A DNA stretch of 64,000 nt, taken from positions 1 through 64,000 of the forward strand of contig NC_015187.1 of NCBI RefSeq assembly GCF_000202835.1, written 5' to 3'. This document shows, in pieces, positions 33,848-41,696 of the stretch. The number at the start of each line of letters is the position of its first letter. The stretch's first letter is position 1. Under the pieces are notes generated by a model. That model had not been told where the DNA came from and did not search any database. It saw only the letters and a program-made list of their open reading frames with translations. The position numbers were made by a program, and so were the translations under genes. Origin of the DNA: Acidiphilium multivorum AIU301. GTDB lineage: Bacteria; Pseudomonadota; Alphaproteobacteria; Acetobacterales; Acetobacteraceae.

Positions 33848-36454
33848 TCAGGGCAACCTCGCAGCGCCCTGACGCTGCCGAAGGCTGTCCGCCCAGGTCG
33901 CCAAGGCATCAATCTCGGCCGTCAGTGCTTCTGGCCTTGGCAGAGGGCGGTTCAACGCAGCGGCGGCGCTATGCAGCAGTTCGGAACAGCGACCAAAGCC
34001 GTCACGCATGGCCTCGCAGTCGGGAACCGTGATCGCGGTCAGCTTGACCAAGCCAGGCGTCTTCACTTCGTTGGACAGTCGCCGGATGACGTGTCCGACA
34101 ACTTCTTCAACCGCGATCTCCCACGTATCACGCAACGTCGCAGCGATGGATTTGACGGACTTGCGCCACTCGTCGAGATTGCCTTGCTCGAAATGGTAGC
34201 GTTCACCCGCAAGCTGATTGCTCAGACTTGTGGTGATGTCACTGACCCGACGCGCTTTGAATGGCGGCTCGCTGCGGCAGAAGCCTGCCTTGTCAGCACC
34301 CCGGCTGATGGAGCTAATCGCAACCGGCGGCTTTGGCTGCGCATCGTCAGCCGCGCGATTCAACTCGAACAGGAACGCAAGGTCATGAGTGAAGACGATG
34401 ACCTGGCGATGAGCGGCCTCAGCAACCAGGCGTTTAGCTACGGCTTCCCGGTGCATGTGGTCGAGCGAGGAAACGGGATCGTCAAAGACGATGCCGGACT
34501 TGTTTTCGGTGGTGGCGAGTTCGGCCATGAACGCGGCCAAGGCAACGCAGCGATGCTCGCCTTCGCTCAAGACCTGTCCCACCGCAGCCGTGGGCTTTCG
34601 TGTAAGTGCGACCTTAAAGCGAGGGATGCCCTGAACGCTGTTTTGCTGTCGAAGCTCCACAGCGAGGCCAGCAATCTCGAAGCTCGCCACCTCGCGAGCA
34701 AATTGCGCGCGTAGCGCGTCTGTCACCAAAGCCTGAGCGATCTCAGTGCTCTTTGTGGTGACGCGGTTGGTAGCGGTGTCTCGCTGGGCCGCCTCAAGCC
34801 GCGCGATTTTCTTCTGGCGTTCGATTTCGGCGAGAACATCGGCTTTTATGCTACCAAGCCATTGCCGATCCACAAGCTCGGCCTTTTCGGCAAGCACGGC
34901 GGCGCGGGCTGGAGAGCCAGCCTCCGCGACAAGGGCGTTCGCCCGAGTCTCAATGCCCGCTGCTTGATCGACCAGCGCCTGGCGCGAATATTCTGTAACG
35001 GGCACGTCAATGGCGGCGCTTGGATTTGCGTGGCGTCGCCTGATCTGGCGATGACGCCACAGGGCGCGAAGGGTCGCGCCCCTGATCTCCATCGCCAAGG
35101 CATCCTGGCGCAGTTCGTCGCGGACGGTTGCCACAATGTTCACAAGATCGGCCAACGAAACAGCCTCACCCTTGAACGTTGCCAGCGCCCTGTCGTATGC
35201 GACGCGCGCAGCGTCGGCACGTTGCTGGCTGTCGTCGCGCACAAAAGCCTCGAAGCGATTGAGCCGATCAGCGGCGACGGGCGTCAATTCCTGCTGGCAA
35301 AGCACGCATACGCTGCCGTGGTCTGTGACGGGGAATCGCCGTTCGGGATAGGCTTCCGCATCAGAAAATGCTCGGGCACTGGCCCATAGCGCCTGCCAAA
35401 CCTCCGACCCAATCTGCGGCAACGGTTCGTCGCGGAAAAGCGCACTGGAAGCAGCTTCTGCGGCCCGGCGTGCGGCATCGCTATCAACGGCAAGGCGGCG
35501 CAGGTTATTGGCGGAATCGTCGCTGATTGAAGCAAATAGCCGATCCAGGCGCGCAATGTGCCCGTCAACCTTGGCCTTCATCGCCGCAAGCTGGCGCGCC
35601 GCGCGAGCCGGATCACCTGCCAGGTCCGCCGTGAGCTGCGCCAATCGGTCTTGCTCTGCTTGCGTGAGCGTTGCCAACGCTTCGACCGTCGCCGGCGCAG
35701 TGTTGGCGGTGAGCCGGGCCATGAGCTTGCCGACCGCTGTGTCCCGGCTGCACGCCGGGGTCCTGATCGCTTCGGGCGTTTGCGCCTTTATCTGCGCGAT
35801 CTCGGCTGCCAGCTTATCCTTGACCGACTTGCAGAGCTGCGCCAGCGCACCTAGCAGCTTGAGCGGAAACGGCGTGTAAGCCACGTCATTCGTATCGTCC
35901 ACGTGGACGTTCGCGGTACGGGAATCGAACACGCTGATGCCTGAAAGCGCGTTGTCGGCAGCCTGACCAAGCTGCCAAGCGCAAGTGCGGTTCTGACCGC
36001 TAATCGCGTATTCAATCGTGGCGCTCGGCGTGCCTGGTGCAGCGTCATAGATGTCGGGGGCGATTTCCTCGGCTCGGCCAGGCATACGGGCGCGACATAC
36101 CTTCTTGAGAATCCGCGCGTAGCCGGATTTTCCCGATCCGTTGTCGCCATAGATGATCGTCAAACCGACACGGTGGAGCGTCAGCCGTTGGTCGGGAGCC
36201 AGAGCATTAACATGCAGGACTCCATGCACCTGCCGCAGATAGACTTCCCCCTGATCGCGGTTCGGGCCGCGAAGGTGCCCCGCTTCCAGCGGGACCGCCA
36301 GATTATCGCCCTTGCAGATGGAAGCCAGCTCGTCGATCTCGGCCGACTCCAGGGCCGCTTGCGTTGCAAGTCGGCGCAGTGCGTCGCGCTGCCAGCCAGG
36401 ACTGTCAGCAGACCACGCGAGGATGTTGGCGAGCGCCTCCGCTTCCGTTGTCAT
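33848..36454 (-). CDS. SMC-like ATPase with RloC/PrrC-like C-terminus (putative anticodon-nuclease type defence effector)
   Basis: 868 aa. ABC/SMC-type ATPase (AAA_13-like): Walker A GDNGSGKS at 103-110, signature LSEGEH and Walker B GIVFDDPVSSLDHMHRE towards the C-terminus, then VIVFTHDLAFL. Between them are helical coiled-coil stretches and a Cys-x2-Cys (CVLCQQEL, about 385), like the zinc hook of RloC. In the last 100 residues RDTWE (Arg775, Glu779) and LLHSAAA (His828) give the Arg-x3-Glu...His order of the PrrC/RloC anticodon nuclease site. It is the last gene of the restriction operon, overlapping the small gene by 4 bases. Nuclease activity is inferred from pattern only. Confidence 0.65.
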   Translation of the reverse strand: MTTEAEALANILAWSADSPGWQRDALRRLATQAALESAEIDELASICKGDNLAVPLEAGHLRGPNRDQGEVYLRQVHGVLHVNALAPDQRLTLHRVGLTIIYGDNGSGKSGYARILKKVCRARMPGRAEEIAPDIYDAAPGTPSATIEYAISGQNRTCAWQLGQAADNALSGISVFDSRTANVHVDDTNDVAYTPFPLKLLGALAQLCKSVKDKLAAEIAQIKAQTPEAIRTPACSRDTAVGKLMARLTANTAPATVEALATLTQAEQDRLAQLTADLAGDPARAARQLAAMKAKVDGHIARLDRLFASISDDSANNLRRLAVDSDAARRAAEAASSALFRDEPLPQIGSEVWQALWASARAFSDAEAYPERRFPVTDHGSVCVLCQQELTPVAADRLNRFEAFVRDDSQQRADAARVAYDRALATFKGEAVSLADLVNIVATVRDELRQDALAMEIRGATLRALWRHRQIRRRHANPSAAIDVPVTEYSRQALVDQAAGIETRANALVAEAGSPARAAVLAEKAELVDRQWLGSIKADVLAEIERQKKIARLEAAQRDTATNRVTTKSTEIAQALVTDALRAQFAREVASFEIAGLAVELRQQNSVQGIPRFKVALTRKPTAAVGQVLSEGEHRCVALAAFMAELATTENKSGIVFDDPVSSLDHMHREAVAKRLVAEAAHRQVIVFTHDLAFLFELNRAADDAQPKPPVAISSISRGADKAGFCRSEPPFKARRVSDITTSLSNQLAGERYHFEQGNLDEWRKSVKSIAATLRDTWEIAVEEVVGHVIRRLSNEVKTPGLVKLTAITVPDCEAMRDGFGRCSELLHSAAAALNRPLPRPEALTAEIDALATWADSLRQRQGAARLP

Positions 36455-36675
36455 ACGCCTTCGCCTCTCGGTTCGCGCCCGCTATCTGTATCAGCCTTCT
36501 CCAGGTGCCTGCTCACGGCCTCGGATAGCGTCTCGTCGGGCTGCCAGCCGAACAGATCGCGGATGCTCGCCGTTCGCGCATGGCCCGGCGGCACGAACTC
36601 GTAGCCAGCGGCGGTCAACTCAGCCGCCACGTCCTCGGTGATGAAAAACGGCTCGCTTTCGTCGTGCGGCTTCAT
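36451..36675 (-). CDS. Small protein of the restriction operon, unknown
   Basis: 74 aa, acidic (pI low by composition), beginning MKPHDESEPFFITEDVAAEL and containing GYEFVPPGHARTASIRDLFGWQPD. No known motif recognised. It is coupled to the ATPase gene by ATGA and lies 58 bases after the methylase gene. Possibly a regulator or inhibitor of the ATPase, by analogy with small partners of latent anticodon nucleases. That role is speculation. Confidence 0.5.
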   Translation of the reverse strand: MKPHDESEPFFITEDVAAELTAAGYEFVPPGHARTASIRDLFGWQPDETLSEAVSRHLEKADTDSGREPRGEGV

Positions 36676-36733
36676 ACTGCCTCCGTGGCGGGTTTCCTGA
36701 AAGAACGAAATGCTGTCATCCCATGCTCCCGCC

Positions 36734-38902
36734 TCACACAGTGGCTAGTTCGGCGCCGGCCGTTTCGGGCTCGTCAGAATCGCCAGCCTTCGGCCCAACA
36801 GCCAGACGGATCGCTTCCAGATCGACCTTGATCTCATCAAAACCCAATTCGTCAGCGGCTCGGGCGATCAAGGTCTGGGCCGCACCGATCACAAAGCGAT
36901 CACCCGCCGAGATGCGCAGACCAGCAGCTTGCAGCCGTGACGACAGCGCATCGACTGCCTGGCGCACGTCCTGGACAGCGGGCGACTGGTGCAGGGCAAA
37001 CGCCTTCTTACGACACACGAGGATCGCATCAAGACTGATCGGATCTTTCGCCGCCGTCTTGGGGCTCGCGGCTCGCAGCTCTGCGTGAACTGGGTGAGCC
37101 GCAACAACGGCCAGGCCCGCCTCGCTGATCGCCTCGTAGATGGCAGCCCAACCCTCGGCCCGCGAGTGATGAAAGCTGAATGCCAGTACTCCGTCGTCCT
37201 TGAGCACGCGGCAGGCTTCAGTGAACACGGCAGCGAGCTGACGGGCGAACACACGCGGGTCTTTGTGCTGCACCTCGCCCTGGTCGGACGAGTCCTCGCG
37301 AGCCATCCACGGATAGCGGCCGCGAAGTACTGGCGACAGCCAGGCAAAGAAGAAATCGCTCAACTCCGAGTAGTGAACGAAATCGAAGTAAGGAGGGTCG
37401 GTCACAACCGCGTCCACCGATCCTGCGGGCATCGGCAGCTCGGAGCTGTCGCCGTTCAGGATCAGCAGGCCATGATCGGCCGTCGCCAGCTCGCCCCAAG
37501 TCTCGACGCGGCGAGCGCGGATCGGGTGGCTGGCCACCGTTTTGCGTGACCCTGCACGGTTGCCGTCCTGGTCGTGCTCGAACGCGATCTCAAAGGGCTC
37601 ATCGAGGTAACGCTTGGCGCGCAGTAGGCGCGATTCGAACAGCGTGCTGAACGTGCCGCTGCTCTTGTCAGTGCCCCACACTGAGTTTTCCAACGGCGTG
37701 CGTTCAGGCTTCAGGATGTGGTTCGAGAACATGTGCCGAACGGCCCCGGTGCCCTCGCCCTTGAAGCTGCAAAACAGGTTGTTGAACTCCAAGGTGCTGG
37801 AGAACAGGCACAGCATCTGTTCCTGCACGGCTTGGTCGTCGATGCTTAGGATTTCGCGCAGCAGTAGCCCGAGACACAGTAGTTGGCGCGCATTGAAGAA
37901 GTCGCGCCAGTGGGTGTAGTTGTAGCCCCGCGCTTGGTCAGTGTTGTGGCCCGGACGGACAGAGATTTCCGGTAGCGGCAACGTCTCACTCGCAAGGCGG
38001 CCCTGGGCTTCCTCGTAGAGCGCCAAGTCCTCAGCACGCACGGGCAGATAGACCTTCGTGCCATCAGCGCGCAACGCCATCATCGCGTACATGCGATGTG
38101 CAGGAGGGGTGCCATCCTTGGGCAGCAGCTCCTTGATTCGATAGCGCTGGCCGCCCTTGGTCGTGACGTATTGACCAGCGGCCGGACCTTCCTGCGGGTT
38201 GAAGTGGTGGCCGCAGTACTGGCAGTGCATGTCGGTCGCGTCGTAGCGGTCTTCCAGCACGCCCCAGCAACCAGGGCATACGATCTGTGCTCGCGGCTTC
38301 TTCTTCGGGTAGGCATCCTGGGCGAACACGTAGCGGGACAGCAGCGGGATCACTTCGCCTTCCGGCGTCGTGACCGTCTTGACCCAGAAGCAGTACAGCA
38401 CCGGGATCACTTCGCCGGTCTGGGGATCACGGGTCTGGTAGTAACGCCGAATCTCCGGTGCCACGTCACGCTCCAGCCGCTTGAAGGCGGCACGAAGCTG
38501 AGCCTCGGGCGCGGGCGTGAACGCCTGGCGCACAAGAAACGTGCTGACCGGGTTGATGTCGCAGCCGATGGCCTTGGCTCCCAGCTTGATGGCCTCGCCA
38601 AGCGTCGTGCCGCTGCCCATGAAGGGGTCGAGCACCACCTTACCGGCCAGATCGTGGGTCTTATAGAAGTGCGCCCAGGTGTCCGTGCCAGGCTGGCTCA
38701 AAGCCCCAAGCGTGATGCCACGGAACACCGATCCCAGCCGGGTCGCCCACCACTTGTGGATGTGGTATATGGGCCGATTGATCTCCTTACGCCAGCTCTC
38801 CTGCTCGGCGATCTGGCTGATCTCGACCAGAGGGAAATCGCACTCCAGTGCGGTCGCGGCGGTCGCAGGAGCGAGCCCGATCTTGTCGGTAACTGCGTTC
38901 AT
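36734..38902 (-). CDS. DNA methylase with zinc ribbon (COG1743-like, adenine-type)
   Basis: 722 aa. Motif I DPFMGSGTT at 92-100, then a zinc ribbon with Cys209, Cys212, Cys227, Cys230 (CPGC and CQYC), and motif IV DPPYFDFVHYSEL from 502. That order (AdoMet site first, DPPY late) is the alpha-type amino-methylase order with a large insertion holding the ribbon. It would methylate adenine (or N4-cytosine) in the host DNA and protect it from the nuclease encoded just upstream. The start overlaps the nuclease stop by 4 bases (38899-38902). Family proteins of this kind often belong to defence islands. Confidence 0.75.
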   Translation of the reverse strand: MNAVTDKIGLAPATAATALECDFPLVEISQIAEQESWRKEINRPIYHIHKWWATRLGSVFRGITLGALSQPGTDTWAHFYKTHDLAGKVVLDPFMGSGTTLGEAIKLGAKAIGCDINPVSTFLVRQAFTPAPEAQLRAAFKRLERDVAPEIRRYYQTRDPQTGEVIPVLYCFWVKTVTTPEGEVIPLLSRYVFAQDAYPKKKPRAQIVCPGCWGVLEDRYDATDMHCQYCGHHFNPQEGPAAGQYVTTKGGQRYRIKELLPKDGTPPAHRMYAMMALRADGTKVYLPVRAEDLALYEEAQGRLASETLPLPEISVRPGHNTDQARGYNYTHWRDFFNARQLLCLGLLLREILSIDDQAVQEQMLCLFSSTLEFNNLFCSFKGEGTGAVRHMFSNHILKPERTPLENSVWGTDKSSGTFSTLFESRLLRAKRYLDEPFEIAFEHDQDGNRAGSRKTVASHPIRARRVETWGELATADHGLLILNGDSSELPMPAGSVDAVVTDPPYFDFVHYSELSDFFFAWLSPVLRGRYPWMAREDSSDQGEVQHKDPRVFARQLAAVFTEACRVLKDDGVLAFSFHHSRAEGWAAIYEAISEAGLAVVAAHPVHAELRAASPKTAAKDPISLDAILVCRKKAFALHQSPAVQDVRQAVDALSSRLQAAGLRISAGDRFVIGAAQTLIARAADELGFDEIKVDLEAIRLAVGPKAGDSDEPETAGAELATV

Positions 38903-39717
38903 TCTTCGTCCGCGAAGTTGTTCTCGTCGGGCTGCACCGGGGTGCCGGTCATCGAGACGAGCTTGCTGGCTTGCCCCTTGAGCCGATAGGCGACAAATCG
39001 GTGCTGGGTGCCTGCTTTGGGGTTGGGCACGCGCTCTGCGCTCAGCTCGTTCGTGCGCAAGTCGAAGTTGTAGCCAACCACCAGCGTCTCAGCCTCGACG
39101 CGGGTAAGGTTGCCAACCATCTGGTAACGATCATCCGCACCGAAGTCTTCTGGCAGGATCAGGGTCATCAGGCCCGTGGTGCCCTCGGTCAGCGCGAAAG
39201 GGGTCGGCGCGACGTACATCTTCCGGTCGCGGATCATGATGTCGCCGTAGGTGCCAAAGCCCTTCACGCTCTTGTTCTTGTGGACGTAGTTGTGGTCGGC
39301 GTTCAGGAAGTCGCCGTGGCACACAACGAGGTCAACGACGGGGTACTGCTTGCGACCGTTGCCCTGGTCTGCGTAGCCGGACAGGTCAGCCGGATAGCGC
39401 CCGAATACGTAGAAGATTTGACGGCCGTTGTGATAGCCGGTTGGCACCTGGCTATTCGAGTCGTAGTCCCGCTCGCGTCCCGGCCACGCCAGCCCCTTGA
39501 TCTCGTAGCCTTCGGTGTGCTCGACCAAGCAGAAATCGGGATAGGTGTTGCGACCCGAGCCCTCGAAGTGCATGGACAGGCTCTGGAGACGCTTCTGAAA
39601 CCAGTTCTGGAAGTGGAATTCCTTGTCCTTCGCAGAGACGGATTCGATCAGCTCCCCGGCCTGGACTGCTTGGACGCATTTCTCGAACACGTCGAATGCG
39701 GTCGTCTTTTTGGTCAT
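38899..39717 (-). CDS. PD-(D/E)XK-type restriction endonuclease (putative)
   Basis: 272 aa. Pro60-Asp61 (YPDFCLVEH) and Glu72-x-Lys74 (GYEIKGLAW) form a PD...ExK nuclease core. The rest (NGRQIFYVFGRYP, YPVVDLVVCHGDFLN, GDIMIRDRKMYV) looks like a compact type II-style restriction enzyme. It sits between a serine recombinase gene and the methylase gene, overlapping each by 4 bases. Cleavage target and subunit structure cannot be read from the sequence. Confidence 0.65.
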   Translation of the reverse strand: MTKKTTAFDVFEKCVQAVQAGELIESVSAKDKEFHFQNWFQKRLQSLSMHFEGSGRNTYPDFCLVEHTEGYEIKGLAWPGRERDYDSNSQVPTGYHNGRQIFYVFGRYPADLSGYADQGNGRKQYPVVDLVVCHGDFLNADHNYVHKNKSVKGFGTYGDIMIRDRKMYVAPTPFALTEGTTGLMTLILPEDFGADDRYQMVGNLTRVEAETLVVGYNFDLRTNELSAERVPNPKAGTQHRFVAYRLKGQASKLVSMTGTPVQPDENNFADEE

Positions 39718-40301
39718 GTTGTCCCTTCAATGAATTCGCTCGGCCGCACCACGCCGCAATACTTATAAATCGTTGTTCGCGACACTCCGTAGTCACGGGC
39801 CACTTCAGCGACGCTAGTGTTCGGGTCGCGTAGTAGCACCTTGATCTGGCGTATCTGTTTGGCGTCCAGCTTTGGCTTGCGACCGCCCGTCCGACCTCGG
39901 GCACGAGCTGCGGCCAACCCGGCCTGCGTACGCTCTCGGATCAATCCGCGCTCGAACTCAGCCAATGCCGCGAATACGTGGAAAATCAACTTGCCCGCTG
40001 CGCTGCTTGTCTCGATCTTCTCCGCCAAACTCTCGAAGCCCACACCTTGCTGCTCAAGGTCGGCCACGATCTGAACGAGATCGGGCAAACTGCGACCAAG
40101 CCGATCCAACCGCCAGACGACAAGGGTATCCCCAGCCCGCAGCGCCTTCCGGCACTGCTCAAGCTCCGGGCGGGTGGCGTTCTTCCCGCTGGCAGCTTCC
40201 TCATAAATCACGCTGCACCCAGCCTGCGTGAGAGCATCCCGCTGCAGGTCTAGGTGCTGGTCATCTGTGGACACGCGAGCGTATCCTATGCGTTGATTCA
40301 T
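39714..40301 (-). CDS. Serine recombinase (resolvase/invertase family)
   Basis: 195 aa. YARVSTDDQHLDLQRDAL gives the catalytic Ser of the resolvase domain. WRLDRLGRSLPDLVQIV and FHVFAALAEFERGLIRERT are standard, and a C-terminal HTH (SVAEVARDYGVSRTTIYKY) follows. It is of the Tn3-resolvase/Hin size class. It is the first gene of the leftward restriction operon and its stop overlaps the nuclease start (ATGA). That suggests it mobilises the island or controls its expression by inversion or resolution. Confidence 0.85.
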   Translation of the reverse strand: MNQRIGYARVSTDDQHLDLQRDALTQAGCSVIYEEAASGKNATRPELEQCRKALRAGDTLVVWRLDRLGRSLPDLVQIVADLEQQGVGFESLAEKIETSSAAGKLIFHVFAALAEFERGLIRERTQAGLAAARARGRTGGRKPKLDAKQIRQIKVLLRDPNTSVAEVARDYGVSRTTIYKYCGVVRPSEFIEGTT

Positions 40302-40568
40302 TGACGTAACCAGAACATTGAAAACTTGACGAGTATGTTAACACTCATGAGCCGATTCGGCCATCCCGGAAATGTTGTTCCAGAAGTGTCTGGAAAACCA
40401 CCGTTTTCTGGACATGGATGTACAAAATTCGCATCCGGAAAAGAAATGCGATCGTAAGTCTGATAATTGTCCTGGGCGCTTTGCTGTCCCCATATGTGGA
40501 TGTTTGACGTCCAATCCTGCGATCTTCTTCCAAACCGGATTGAATCGGCCCCTGAGTTTTAGTCCGGC

Positions 40569-41243
40569 TTATTCTTTTGCCGGCGCTAGTAGCTCAGGCC
40601 CGTTGTTCCGAGGTGAATTGACGCCCCTTCCTACTGGCCATGTCTCAACCAGCCCAGCCGGCGCATGGTGCAAAAGTTCGGCTGCATTTCCCGCAGCTTC
40701 GCCCAACCAGACCGGCCAATCCTCACGCTGAACGATGACGGGCATGCGGTCATGCACGGGCGCTGCCGTGGCATTGGCGGTTGTGGTGATGATGGCGAAG
40801 GTGCGAAGCACTTTCGCCATGCCTGGTGTCATCCAGCTTTCCCATAGACCAGCAAACGCCATGGTTTCCCGATCCGGCCGGGCGAAGGCAAAGGGTTGCT
40901 TGCCCTCCGGTGTTACCTGCCACTCATACCAGGCATCAACCGGGACTAGGCAGCGCCGGGTGACGAAGGCGCTGCCGAACATCGGCGAGCTGGCGATGGT
41001 TTCGGCGCGCGCGTTGATCGGGCGACGGGCGGCCTTCAGGTCTTTCGTCCAATGCGGAACGAGCCCCCAAAGCAGCAGATCCAGATGCCGGGCGCCGGTT
41101 TCCGGGTGACGGCGGACGGCAAGAGCTGGCTGCGAGGGCGCGATGTTCCATGATGGCTGTGCAATATCGGGAAGTGGGTTCGTGGTGCGGAACAAGGCCC
41201 GCATCGCATCTGGTGGCTGAACGCTGGCAAACCGACCACACAT
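40569..41243 (-). CDS. SRAP domain protein (YedK/HMCES, abasic-site shield)
   Basis: 224 aa. Starts MCGRFA, with catalytic Cys2, then WGLVPHW, NARAET (Asn, Glu), FAGLWESW and PVHDRMPVI (His) in the order of the SRAP/SOS-response-associated peptidase family. These proteins form a thiazolidine crosslink with abasic sites in single-stranded DNA. It diverges from umuDC across a single LexA box, so it is probably SOS-induced. Useful during conjugative single-strand entry, by inference. Confidence 0.93.
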   Translation of the reverse strand: MCGRFASVQPPDAMRALFRTTNPLPDIAQPSWNIAPSQPALAVRRHPETGARHLDLLLWGLVPHWTKDLKAARRPINARAETIASSPMFGSAFVTRRCLVPVDAWYEWQVTPEGKQPFAFARPDRETMAFAGLWESWMTPGMAKVLRTFAIITTTANATAAPVHDRMPVIVQREDWPVWLGEAAGNAAELLHHAPAGLVETWPVGRGVNSPRNNGPELLAPAKE

Positions 41244-41281
41244 AACCCCTCCTCGATCCTTTCCGCTTGCCCCGCTATTAT

Positions 41282-41296
41282 GTTCTCGTTATGTTC
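41282..41296. promoter_or_regulatory. LexA box, alphaproteobacterial type
   Basis: GTTCTCGTTATGTTC is exactly GTTC-N7-GTTC, the alphaproteobacterial LexA site. It lies between the divergent SRAP gene (start 41243) and the umuD-like gene (start 41317), so one site can control both. A strong Shine-Dalgarno (GGGAGGGG, 41308-41315) precedes the umuD-like ATG. Confidence 0.75.
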
Positions 41297-41316
41297 CCAA
41301 ACTCTCGGGAGGGGTT

Positions 41317-41694
41317 ATGGTTGGATATAATGGCGGAAATACTACAGGTTTTGTCAGTCCGGCCGGGGATGGCCTGGAAGGACCGATCGACCTTGCCGCC
41401 ATTCTCGACCTGCGGCAACCGAGCCGTTACCCCGTGCGCGTCATGGGTGATGCGCTGGCCGGCCGAGGTATCCTGTCAGGGGATATTTTGATCGCTGATG
41501 CCGCAAAGCCGCCTGCGGCAGGCCAGGTGGCCGTGGTGATGCTTGCCGGCGATGTTCTCGTGGCGCAGCTCGCCTACCGGCGCGGGCATTGGTGGCTGCT
41601 TTCGGGGAGGCCGGACACGGCGCCCTTGGCTGTTGAGGGGGATGACGCCGAAATCTGGGCCGTTGTCACCGGCCTGGTCCGCACGAAAGTCTAG
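41317..41694 (+). CDS. UmuD-like S24 protein without catalytic residues
   Basis: 125 aa. Homology to UmuD spans the whole protein: GFVSPAGDGLEGPIDL matches the region around the UmuD cleavage site and the C-terminal domain follows. The Ser nucleophile of the GDSM motif is Ala46 (VMGDALAGRGI), and the general-base Lys (TVKKL in E. coli) is Ala83 (VLVAQL). The N-terminal arm is only about 10 residues. Self-cleavage is therefore impossible; the protein may work constitutively in the UmuD'-like form. umuC follows after 2 bases. Confidence 0.85.
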   Translation: MVGYNGGNTTGFVSPAGDGLEGPIDLAAILDLRQPSRYPVRVMGDALAGRGILSGDILIADAAKPPAAGQVAVVMLAGDVLVAQLAYRRGHWWLLSGRPDTAPLAVEGDDAEIWAVVTGLVRTKV

Positions 41695-41696
41695 CC

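Noticed and set aside
33830-34714. 294-codon plus-strand frame opposite the ATPase C-terminus
   Set aside because: Antisense to the Walker B/LSEGE region of a recognised ATPase.
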